Source: Candidatus Auribacterota bacterium
GTDB taxonomy: Bacteria; Auribacterota; JAFGBW01
DNA: 7,343 nt
NCBI GenBank assembly: GCA_016932965.1
Contig: JAFGBW010000060.1
Location: 1-7,343, forward strand
Direction: 5' to 3'
Shown piece after piece: positions 1 to 7,283 of this stretch. The notes beneath the pieces were generated by a model. The model made no database searches and was not told the origin of the DNA. It saw nothing but the letters and a program-made list of their open reading frames with translations. Each line of letters begins with the position of its first letter. The first letter of the stretch is position 1. A program made the position numbers and the translations under genes.

Positions 1-2964
1 CGCGGCCTGACTTTTATCGATGGCCATGGGAAGAATCCCGAAAATAGTGGTCATGCTGGTCATCATCAAAGGACGCGTTCTTGAAAGGATGCTGGCTATG
101 GTTGCATGATACAGGGAATAATGCTTATGTCTGCGCATTTCCTCGATGAGGGTGATGAGAAGGATACCCCCGTTCACAACGACTCCGGCCAGAACGATAC
201 CGCCCAGAAAAACACCCATGGTAATGGGACGATGGAACCATTTCAGGCCGAAGACGACTCCGATCATTGCCATGGGCAAAGTGGACATGATGAGCATGGG
301 AAAAATGTAATTTTCGAAAGTAGCGGCCATGATCATGTAAACCAGACAAATGGTAACAATCAGAGCCCAGATCAGCTGGCGCCTGTTTTCCAGCATTTTG
401 TAATAGGCTCCTGAAAACACGTAATAATAATCCTTGGGAAATTTGACCCCCTGGAGTTTGATTTTGGCCGCTTCGATGGCTTCGCCCAGGTTCAATTTGG
501 TTGTCGTGGCGCTCACTCCGATCATTCTGCTTTTATTGGTTCTCCAGATTTCAGACGGGCTGAGTCCTTCTTTGAAATCCGTCACATCCCTTAAGTGGAT
601 CAGTTGTCCCTTGGGCGACATGATCATCAGATTCTGGACATCATTCAGTGATTGTACGTATTTGGGGTCCAGCCGGACAATGGTTTCAATTTCGGTCCCG
701 CTGCCGTCTTTGGGATGAAATACGGAAGCACGGAGTCCTCTGATCATGCAATGAAGGGTTTCCGCAATTTCCTGGACCGTGAGGCCGTATTCAGATGCCT
801 TGTCTTTTCTGGGAACAACCCGGAATTCAGGACGGCCTTCGGTCGTGCGGAGTTTGGCATCCACTACTCCATGGATTTCTTCGAGCTTGCCGGCGCATTC
901 ATTCGCTAGTTTGCGGAGTACGTCATAATTATATCCGTATACATCCAGGGATACTTCTTCTCCTCCTCCCTCCGCTTCTTCGGTGAAATAAACAAAACCG
1001 TCGCTTTTCTTGATTTCCGGCAAAGTGGGTATGGCCTTCCTCAAGTCATCTATGATGGCTTTGGTCAGTCGGTTCCTTTTTTCCTTTGGGACTACTTCCA
1101 CGTATACTTTGGATGACCATCCTTCAACACGGGAAGTCACGCTCGTGACTTCAGGATATTTCTGTTTATCTTTTAAAAGGAGTTCGATTTCCTGTATGAC
1201 TTTGTCTGACACTTCCAGTTTTGCTCCGTCAGGCAGTTCCACGAAGATCGTGAAACGGATAGGTTCTCCGCTTCCTGTTAATTCCTGTTTTAATCCTTTT
1301 CCGGTGATATAGGATCCCCACAGCAGAATACACATCATGCCAAAAAGAACCGTCCGGTACCGAATACTGAAGCAGAGCAGTTTGATATAGAAGTCCCTTC
1401 CCCAATGGCGGATTTTTCCTGGTATGCCGGCTGTGCTTTTCAGAGGTATCTTGGTGCACATAATCGGTAAAATGCTGAATGCACAGATAAAAGAATAAAC
1501 CAGAGAAACAACAACTGTGATAGCCAGACCCTGATAGAGCATTCTCAATTGTTCAGTCAGGAAAAAAATCGGTAAAAACACAATCATCGTGGAAAGAACG
1601 CTTGCCAGGATTTCTTGGAATAATTCTTCTGACCCGGTGATGGCTGATTCCTTCACGGAATAACCCTTTTCCCTTTTTGAGATGATGTTATCCAGTACGC
1701 AGATCGAACTATCCAGGATGTTGCCGACTCCTACTGTCAATCCTTGGAGAGTCATCACATTGACGGGAATATCAAACTGATACATGACGATGAATGTCCC
1801 AAGGATGGAGACAGGCATGGAAATTCCGACCATGACCGAGATGAAGATTCTTCTTAAGAAGATAAGCAATACTAAAAAGGCCCAGTATGCTCCTGAACTC
1901 AGAGAGTTCATCACGGATCGGATGGCCTCGAGGATCATCTCAGACTGGTCGCTGACTTTGAGAATGCGGAGATCCGGATGCGTAACAGAAAGCGCTGATT
2001 CGATTTTAGCAAGAGTCTCTTTAATCCCCTGAGAAATTTTTACGGTATTGCCGGTACTTTCTTTTTGAATATAGAGGGATACAATATTGTTGGTTTCCCC
2101 TTCCTTCTTATTGCCCTTAAAATGGGTGTAACGGGAGATATTCTGCGCATCCATGTAATCCATTTTGGCTGAACCGATATCTTTCAGCAGAATTTGTGTT
2201 CCCGTGCTATCGGACGTCAGGATGGAGGTGTTTTCAATATCATCCACGCTTTCAAATTCGGATTTTAATATGATTCCTTTTTTGAAAGATTCTTCTTCCC
2301 GGGCGCCAACACGGATGTTCATAGTGTTCACGCCGATTTTACTGACGATTTTCCGGATCGGGATTTTATTGGATTCAATGGATTTCTTATTGATGTTGCA
2401 GATGACTTTTTCCTCTCTGCCGCCAGAAACGTCGATGTTGGCGACTCCCGGAACCCTCATGAGCGTTTCCTTGATTTTTCTGTCCACCAGGGTCCTGATT
2501 TCTTCAGGACTATGTTTTTCCCCGATACTGGTGACAGCCAGAATCGTGATCGGCGCATCTGATTCCTCATAGCGGGAAATGATGGGCTTTTCCGTTTCCT
2601 TGGGGAGTTTGTTTTTGACTTTAGAAAAAGCTTCCCGCACTTCCATGCTGGCAAAATCCATGTTCGTTCCAGGAATAAAACGTAACACAATGATGGCCCG
2701 GTCTTTTTCCGCCGTTGAGATGATGCTTTCCAGATTATTGATGGATCCGACGGCATCTTCCACTGGTTTAACCACCGTGGCTTCATTCTCGTCAGGAGGG
2801 AGCCCTCCTCTGACTCCTATAACGATGGTGATTTTTTTATAACTGATGTTGGGCATGAGCTCCACAGGGAGCGCCAGTAAGGCCATATATCCGATAAAAC
2901 AGACACCGATGACCACCATCATCACCGCGATGGGATGCTCGACACATGTTCTAGGCATTGACAT
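1..2964 (-). CDS. RND efflux permease 2, 3'-truncated by window edge
   Basis: Inner-membrane RND-superfamily (HAE/AcrB-like) permease expected to use the proton gradient to export hydrophobic or amphiphilic compounds through an adaptor and outer-membrane channel. The frame is open for 988 codons from ATG 2964 to base 1 with no stop; about 40-60 C-terminal residues, including TM12, should lie outside. An in-frame TAG six codons upstream limits the start to this ATG or the one two codons later; AAGAG about 10 nt upstream is a weak ribosome site. By-eye layout: TM1 about 11-31, first porter loop 32-355, TM2-TM6 356-500, TM7 about 538-556, second porter loop 557-862, TM8-TM11 863-982. Family marks are GTNMDFAS (99-106), RVPGVANIDVSGG (170-182), the TM4 Asp in GNILDSSICVLDNI (D418), LVYMIMAA (874-881) and RTRPLMMTSMTTIFGILP in TM11. 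Asn931 stands where AcrB has Lys940. It is a divergent paralog of the permease upstream; substrate unknown. The family call is very secure, the subfamily is not. Confidence 0.95.
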   Translation of the reverse strand, partial: MSMPRTCVEHPIAVMMVVIGVCFIGYMALLALPVELMPNISYKKITIVIGVRGGLPPDENEATVVKPVEDAVGSINNLESIISTAEKDRAIIVLRFIPGTNMDFASMEVREAFSKVKNKLPKETEKPIISRYEESDAPITILAVTSIGEKHSPEEIRTLVDRKIKETLMRVPGVANIDVSGGREEKVICNINKKSIESNKIPIRKIVSKIGVNTMNIRVGAREEESFKKGIILKSEFESVDDIENTSILTSDSTGTQILLKDIGSAKMDYMDAQNISRYTHFKGNKKEGETNNIVSLYIQKESTGNTVKISQGIKETLAKIESALSVTHPDLRILKVSDQSEMILEAIRSVMNSLSSGAYWAFLVLLIFLRRIFISVMVGISMPVSILGTFIVMYQFDIPVNVMTLQGLTVGVGNILDSSICVLDNIISKREKGYSVKESAITGSEELFQEILASVLSTMIVFLPIFFLTEQLRMLYQGLAITVVVSLVYSFICAFSILPIMCTKIPLKSTAGIPGKIRHWGRDFYIKLLCFSIRYRTVLFGMMCILLWGSYITGKGLKQELTGSGEPIRFTIFVELPDGAKLEVSDKVIQEIELLLKDKQKYPEVTSVTSRVEGWSSKVYVEVVPKEKRNRLTKAIIDDLRKAIPTLPEIKKSDGFVYFTEEAEGGGEEVSLDVYGYNYDVLRKLANECAGKLEEIHGVVDAKLRTTEGRPEFRVVPRKDKASEYGLTVQEIAETLHCMIRGLRASVFHPKDGSGTEIETIVRLDPKYVQSLNDVQNLMIMSPKGQLIHLRDVTDFKEGLSPSEIWRTNKSRMIGVSATTTKLNLGEAIEAAKIKLQGVKFPKDYYYVFSGAYYKMLENRRQLIWALIVTICLVYMIMAATFENYIFPMLIMSTLPMAMIGVVFGLKWFHRPITMGVFLGGIVLAGVVVNGGILLITLIEEMRRHKHYSLYHATIASILSRTRPLMMTSMTTIFGILPMAIDKSQAA

Positions 2965-3114
2965 GCTATTTAGTCTCTTCTATGGGAGGGTCCGTATGAC
3001 TTTGGATATTTTATCATGGTTTATAGTAAATGAATCTGAGGAATCTGGAATCGAGCAGCGAGAATTCAGCAGGAATATGGTCTTAGCTATTCATTTGGCA
3101 TGTTTGTACATCAT

Positions 3115-3142
3115 CTTATATTTGTGAATTCTCAATTCTCAA
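3115..3142 (-). promoter_or_regulatory. candidate promoter for RND permease 2 inside the heptamer array
   Basis: On the minus strand TTGAGA (3142-3137) and TATAAG (3120-3115) are 16 nt apart, a fair sigma-70-like match. The -35 is supplied by one heptamer repeat copy; the neighbouring copies would give spacers of 9 and 23 nt, so only this one is in register. Transcription would start near 3108, leaving a leader of about 145 nt before the ATG at 2964. The rest of that leader (2965-3114) shows no gene or strong hairpin that I can see. This is inferred from motif matching alone. Confidence 0.25.
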
Positions 3143-3154
3143 TTCTCAATTCTG
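3127..3154. repeat. tandem heptamer repeat, AATTCTC x3 plus AATTCTG
   Basis: Three exact AATTCTC units (3127-3133, 3134-3140, 3141-3147) are followed by a one-mismatch copy AATTCTG (3148-3154) and then a partial AATT. The minus strand reads as repeated TTGAGAA. The array lies between the two permease genes, starting 9 bases past the permease 1 stop codon. Seven-base units in noncoding DNA are typical of short tandemly repeated repetitive sequences, which can change copy number by slippage. It may also occur elsewhere in the genome, which this window cannot show. Confidence 0.85.
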
Positions 3155-3159
3155 AATTT

Positions 3160-3172
3160 ATGATTAAATCAT
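3160..3172. repeat. short inverted repeat over the permease 1 stop codon
   Basis: ATGATT and AATCAT flank a single central A, making a perfect 6-bp inverted repeat across the last codons and TAA stop of permease 1. It is AT-rich, has no room for a stable loop and has no adequate T-tract on the gene's strand, so it is not a convincing terminator. It may be a protein-binding palindrome or chance. Confidence 0.4.
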
Positions 3173-6100
3173 GATTCTTTTTTTCTTTCGTTTTAGAAAA
3201 AATGATTCCACGGCCAGATAGATTGCCGGAATGATAAAAAGGGTCAGGATAAAAGAACAGGTGAGTCCGCCGATGACCGCAATGGCCATGGGCTGCTGGA
3301 ATTCACTTCCTTCTTCCCATTTTAATGCCAGGGGAAATAACCCTAAAATGGTGGTGATAGTGGAAATCATGATGGGACGAAGTCGGATACAGCAGGCATC
3401 AATGACCGCTTCCTTGAGAGGATGTCCCTCCTCACGGAGCTGATTGATGAATTCAATCATGACAATACCCTGGTTCACCACAACTCCCGCCAGGATGATC
3501 AGTCCTAAAATGGACATCGCATTCACTGTGATTTTAGTGAGAAACAGGGCGAACCCCATTCCGATTACAGATAAGGGTACGGTCATCATGATGATGAATG
3601 GCTGCATGAGTGATTCGAATTCAGCAGCCATGATCATATAAACCAGAGCCACGGAGATGGCGAAGGCGAGTAAAAGAGACTTTTGCGATGCCTTTTTTTC
3701 TTCTTGTTCCCTGCCAAAACCCATGAAATAATTTTCCTCCAGTTTTTCGTTTTTAAGGATGTCCTGAATTTCTCTGATGACTTCCACTTCTGAACGGTTT
3801 CGGATATCCGCATACACGTTAAAGATTCGGATTTGATCCAGTCTGTGGATTTCCGAAGGTCCCTGGCCTTCTTTGATTTCTGCCACATCTTTTAACGGAA
3901 CGGTTTTATCCTCGGAGAACAGCATGATATTTTTCAGAGAATCGCTGGATTCCCGGTCCTTTTTTCTAAGACGAACCAGTACATCGGTTTCATTGCCTTC
4001 CTCTTTTAGTTTTGTCCCCGGCAGTCCTCTGATAGAAATCAAGGCAGTCTGCGCGATATCAGAAGCGTTGATGCCGGCAAGAGCAGCCCTTCTCCGGTTG
4101 GGAATGATCCTTATTTCAGGAGATTTCGACGGAATGTCATTCCGGATGTTGATGACGCCTGGAACATTCTGAAGTAATTTTTGAACCCGGTTTACCAAAT
4201 TCTGGAGTTTGTTCAGGTCTCTTCCCGTGATTTGAATGCCGATGGCAGCGGAGCTGGTAAAAGCTCCTGCGAATGGATTGTCTTCCAGCGTGTAAATGAT
4301 TTCAGCCATTTTCAGGGCATAGAGATCATTTCTTTTTTTGATTAAGGATTTTATTTCTTTCTTTTTGACTTCTTCATTGGAAATAGTTTCGATTTCTTTT
4401 TCCTTTTTATTGATTTCCTCTTCCATTTTTCTTTTGATTTCCATCACGGCATCCTGGATTTCCATGACAATCTGATGCGTTGTTTTTTTTCTTTCTTCCT
4501 TTTTCAGTTTGACAACAATCTGGGCCTGATGCTGGCCCAGGGATTCCACGGACAACTGGCCCGAAGATTTATCGGAACCCACGGCTACTAAAATACTGTC
4601 GATTTCTGATTCTTTTTGGATCTCCTTTTCAATGAGCTGCGCCGTTTCATTCGTGCGTTCCAGGATGGTTCCTGTCGGCAAGGTCATCTTGATATTGAAT
4701 TGCCCTTGATCCACTTTGGGCATGATTTCCGTTTCCATGCGGCTCAATAAGAACAGGGAAAGACAAAAAAGGACAATCACGAAAAAAGACCCGGCTAAGG
4801 AATAGGATTCCAGAAAGAGGGTCAGTGCCCCGCGGTATATCTTTTCGAACCCTTTCATGAAAAGTCCGCTTGCATTCGCGTTGGAGGATGCCCCCAGTTT
4901 TGTGATGGAAAGCCTGGGGATGATCGTGATGGCGACAAGAATGGAAATCATCAGCGAAAACACAACGGTGAATGAAATGGGTTTAAATAATTGTCCGGCA
5001 ATTCCAACGACATAGCCCAGGGGCAGAAAAACCACAACGGTTGTGAGCTGGGAAGCGAAAATAGCCAAAAATACTTCCCTGCTGGCTTTGATGGCGGCTT
5101 CTTCCCAGTTGGGATTCAGGGTCTTATGACGTTCTATGTTTTCCATGACGACGATGGATCCGTCCACCATCATTCCGATAGCCAGGGCCAGACCACCGAG
5201 TGACATCATGTTCAGGGAAAAACCGGAAAATTCGAGGGCTGTAAGTGTGGGCAGGATGGAGATCGGAATCGTAATGGAAACGATTGCCGCTGTGATAAAG
5301 GAATGAAGGAACAAATACAGGACGATAAAGGCCAGCATACCCCCTTCCCAGGCTGAATTGATCACACCCATGATGGATGATTTAATAAAAACGGATTCAT
5401 CGTATATGAGGGAGACATCCACATTTCTCGGGATCGCATTGGTTTGATTCTGAAGGCGGTTCAGTTCTTTTTTAACGTTTTCAACTGTTTTGATGATATT
5501 GGCTGTTGCCTGTTTCTGGATGGTCAAAGAGATGTTCTCCTTGCCCTGATATCGGGAATAACTGGTTTTTTCCTTGAAGTCATCTTCAATTTGTGCCACG
5601 TCTTTTAAAGCGATGTACTGGGAGGATAGATCCTGAATCTCTTTGTCTTCCTCCTGCGATCCGCTTTTCTCCTGTTCTTTTTTCCGTGCCCTGTCATATT
5701 TGCCCCGTTTGATATTTTCAATGGAAACCGTGCAATTTTCAATGTCATTGATGGATTTGAATTCCCCCATGGTTCGGACCAGGTATTCAAAAAAATCTTC
5801 CTTGATGGAGCCAGCAGGGTAATTGAGATTGGAATCACGTAAGGCAGTTGGGACGTCTAATATATTGATCTTATTGGCCACCAGTTGTTTGAGATTGAGA
5901 TCCACCTTGATCTCACGTTCCTGACCGCCGCTGATAGATACGGATGCCACTCCGGGGACTTTCTCCAACTTATCCTTGATTCGTAATTTGGCGATTTTTA
6001 AAAGTTCAGGCATGGTGATGGTATTGGGATCGTTAGGATCCCCTTTGGAAGACATGGAAAAAACCATGATCGGTTTGGCAAAAGGATTGAATTTTAAAAC

Positions 6101-6481
6101 AAGGGGTTCCTCAGCCTCGCGGGGGAGGCGTTCTTTGACCAGGTCAATTTTTTCACGGAGATTCAACGATGCAAAATCCATGTCCGTTCCCCAGTTGAAT
6201 TCAGCAATGATGATGGAAGTTCCTTCACGGGAATAGGAATGAATGGCTTTGAGGTTTTTGACCGTGGCTATGGCTTCTTCGAGGATTTTAGTGACCAGGG
6301 TTTCGATTTCTTCAGGGGATGCGTTTCCGTATGTGGTGACAATCGTTAACTGGGGGAATGTGAGAGGGGGGAAAAGTTCCTGGGGGAGCATGAGAAAACT
6401 GCGGATTCCAAGAAAAATCACCGCGATATAAATCATGGTGAGGGAAACCGGTTTTCTGATTGAAAATTCGTATATACTCAA
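3164..6481 (-). CDS. RND efflux permease 1 (AcrB/HAE-like), complete, TTG start
   Basis: Complete 1105-residue inner-membrane RND permease, likely a proton-driven exporter working with an adaptor and outer-membrane channel not seen here. Order by eye: TM1 about 14-32, porter loop 33-374, TM2-TM6 375-522, TM7 560-580, porter loop 581-933, TM8-TM12 934-1090, basic tail LKRKKKRIMI. Family marks include FSIRKPVS before TM1, GTDMDFASLNLRE (98-110), KVPGVASVSISGG (174-186), NLNYPAG (218-224), TM4 GMMVDGSIVVMENIER with D440, LVYMIMAAEFESL (946-958), TM10 VVVNQGIVMIEF and TM11 RLRPIMISTITTILGLFPLA. Asn1003 occupies the AcrB Lys940 position and Gly441 the Asp408 position. The start is TTG at 6481: an in-frame TGA lies two codons upstream and the next Met (residue 16) falls inside TM1, after the conserved FSIRKPV block. 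It is longer than AcrB (about 1050) because of two Lys/Glu-rich inserts, near 257-287 and 657-730. It lies 73 bp after the methyltransferase and 199 bp before permease 2. Substrate unknown. Confidence 0.97.
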   Translation of the reverse strand: MSIYEFSIRKPVSLTMIYIAVIFLGIRSFLMLPQELFPPLTFPQLTIVTTYGNASPEEIETLVTKILEEAIATVKNLKAIHSYSREGTSIIIAEFNWGTDMDFASLNLREKIDLVKERLPREAEEPLVLKFNPFAKPIMVFSMSSKGDPNDPNTITMPELLKIAKLRIKDKLEKVPGVASVSISGGQEREIKVDLNLKQLVANKINILDVPTALRDSNLNYPAGSIKEDFFEYLVRTMGEFKSINDIENCTVSIENIKRGKYDRARKKEQEKSGSQEEDKEIQDLSSQYIALKDVAQIEDDFKEKTSYSRYQGKENISLTIQKQATANIIKTVENVKKELNRLQNQTNAIPRNVDVSLIYDESVFIKSSIMGVINSAWEGGMLAFIVLYLFLHSFITAAIVSITIPISILPTLTALEFSGFSLNMMSLGGLALAIGMMVDGSIVVMENIERHKTLNPNWEEAAIKASREVFLAIFASQLTTVVVFLPLGYVVGIAGQLFKPISFTVVFSLMISILVAITIIPRLSITKLGASSNANASGLFMKGFEKIYRGALTLFLESYSLAGSFFVIVLFCLSLFLLSRMETEIMPKVDQGQFNIKMTLPTGTILERTNETAQLIEKEIQKESEIDSILVAVGSDKSSGQLSVESLGQHQAQIVVKLKKEERKKTTHQIVMEIQDAVMEIKRKMEEEINKKEKEIETISNEEVKKKEIKSLIKKRNDLYALKMAEIIYTLEDNPFAGAFTSSAAIGIQITGRDLNKLQNLVNRVQKLLQNVPGVINIRNDIPSKSPEIRIIPNRRRAALAGINASDIAQTALISIRGLPGTKLKEEGNETDVLVRLRKKDRESSDSLKNIMLFSEDKTVPLKDVAEIKEGQGPSEIHRLDQIRIFNVYADIRNRSEVEVIREIQDILKNEKLEENYFMGFGREQEEKKASQKSLLLAFAISVALVYMIMAAEFESLMQPFIIMMTVPLSVIGMGFALFLTKITVNAMSILGLIILAGVVVNQGIVMIEFINQLREEGHPLKEAVIDACCIRLRPIMISTITTILGLFPLALKWEEGSEFQQPMAIAVIGGLTCSFILTLFIIPAIYLAVESFFLKRKKKRIMI

Positions 6482-6522
6482 AAATCAGTCTTTCATGGAA
6501 GTTGAGTCTGAGTCTAGTTGGA

Positions 6523-6528
6523 ATTATA
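6523..6528 (-). promoter_or_regulatory. candidate -10 box upstream of RND permease 1
   Basis: A perfect TATAAT, read on the minus strand, sits in the 73-bp gap after the methyltransferase stop, about 41 nt before the TTG start of permease 1. It is preceded directly by CTG, so it is not an exact extended -10 (TGN). At a 17-nt spacer the -35 would be TCGCAC, a poor match. A short leader of about 35 nt would result. It could give the permease its own transcription within an operon, or be chance in AT-rich DNA. Confidence 0.3.
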
Positions 6529-6554
6529 CAGTATTCTTGTTTTTTGTGCGATAA

Positions 6555-7283
6555 TTATTTAATCCTTTCAAATTCATAGAGCAAAGGGGAACCAAACCAG
6601 GAGGTTAATTTTATCATGCGGAAAAAGGTTTCCATGCCAAGAGAAAACGGTTTATGGTTCATCATCCGGTGTAGCGCCATGGGTAAAAAAAACTGCGGAA
6701 TTTTTCGGCAGGGAGTATAACCGTTCAGTTTGAATTCTTTGACTATTTCCGATTCATAAAAAAGCGTGTAGGTGCGGGTATTTTTTTCCACGTTTTTTTT
6801 CAGAGAAAAAAGGAAATCGGAAAAAATGTTCAAACTTTTCCATACCGGAAAATCCACGATGACTGTCTTTTTGCTGACACGGCACAGTTCTTTAACGAGC
6901 AGGGTCCATTTTTCAAGATGAGTCAGCAGTCTCAATGATATGGCTGCATCAAAAAGTTGGTCCGAAAAAGGGAGTTGCATTAGGTCGCCTGTCTGAAATT
7001 GCATCTGCCGCCGGTCAAGGTAAGGTTGGATTCTTTTTTTGCATTCCGTACTGCTGCCAAGGACGGTCACCTGGAAGTTGTGATTGATCAAACCTGGAAG
7101 CATTTGCCCGTGTCCGCCTCCCACATCCAAAACAGTGGCATGATTTTTTTTAGTCAGCATAGACAGGACGGCTTCTTCCTGGACTTTCAGAAACCATTCG
7201 CCGACTGCTCCTTTGAAACGAAGAGCGTATTCTTCTGAGGAGGTCTCAATATCCGGTGTGGTTATAGAATAATCGGTTTTCAC
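6555..7283 (-). CDS. class I SAM-dependent methyltransferase, substrate unknown
   Basis: Cytosolic Rossmann-fold methyltransferase (Methyltransf_11/UbiE-like type) transferring a methyl group from S-adenosylmethionine to an unidentified acceptor. Motif I is VLDVGGGHG at residues 51-59, the SAM-binding glycine loop. TGDLMQLPFSDQLFDAAIS (98-116) carries the Asp (D100) expected near the adenine and the usual LPF-x-D-x-x-FD strand-4 region, followed by LTHLEKW. The residue after strand 2, usually acidic and holding the ribose hydroxyls, appears to be Gly/Ser (VTVLGSS, 73-78). The C-terminal half, with FFLPMALHRMMN (198-209), is hydrophobic but has no clear transmembrane helix. The start used is GTG at 7283, giving 242 residues, a normal length. 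No good Shine-Dalgarno precedes it, and the 20 codons to the window edge are open with no ATG, GTG or TTG, so an upstream start outside the window is possible. It is co-directional with permease 1, 73 bp upstream of it; a functional link is unproven. The family is secure, the acceptor unknown. Confidence 0.85.
   Translation of the reverse strand: MKTDYSITTPDIETSSEEYALRFKGAVGEWFLKVQEEAVLSMLTKKNHATVLDVGGGHGQMLPGLINHNFQVTVLGSSTECKKRIQPYLDRRQMQFQTGDLMQLPFSDQLFDAAISLRLLTHLEKWTLLVKELCRVSKKTVIVDFPVWKSLNIFSDFLFSLKKNVEKNTRTYTLFYESEIVKEFKLNGYTPCRKIPQFFLPMALHRMMNHKPFSLGMETFFRMIKLTSWFGSPLLYEFERIK

Noticed and set aside
2165-2572. 135-codon plus-strand reading frame
   Set aside because: It lies entirely antisense to the porter region of permease 2, and its sequence has no recognisable domain. 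The other plus-strand frames (106-414, 434-718, 3873-4172, 6999-7238) are rejected for the same reason.
125-2786. Several short minus-strand reading frames (125-349, 1229-1459, 2457-2786) suggesting a broken gene
   Set aside because: They are in other frames. Direct translation from ATG 2964 gives one uninterrupted 988-codon RND frame with conserved motifs to base 1, so the gene is cut by the window edge, not decayed.
2846-3127. Plus-strand frame of 93 codons extending into the intergenic gap
   Set aside because: Its first part is antisense to the start of permease 2 and the rest is AT-rich intergenic sequence. It has no convincing ribosome site or domain.
3127-3154. CRISPR-like repeat
   Set aside because: The units are 7 bp, directly abutting and without spacers, so this is a simple tandem repeat.
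3160-3172. Rho-independent terminator after permease 1
   Set aside because: The inverted repeat is only 6 bp, entirely AT-rich, has a one-base centre and has no suitable T-run after it on the minus strand.
6501-6517. GAGTCT direct repeat (GTTGAGTCTGAGTCTAG) between TATAAT and the TTG start as an operator
   Set aside because: Two 6-bp copies are too short to distinguish from chance, and they lack the dyad symmetry expected of most repressor sites.
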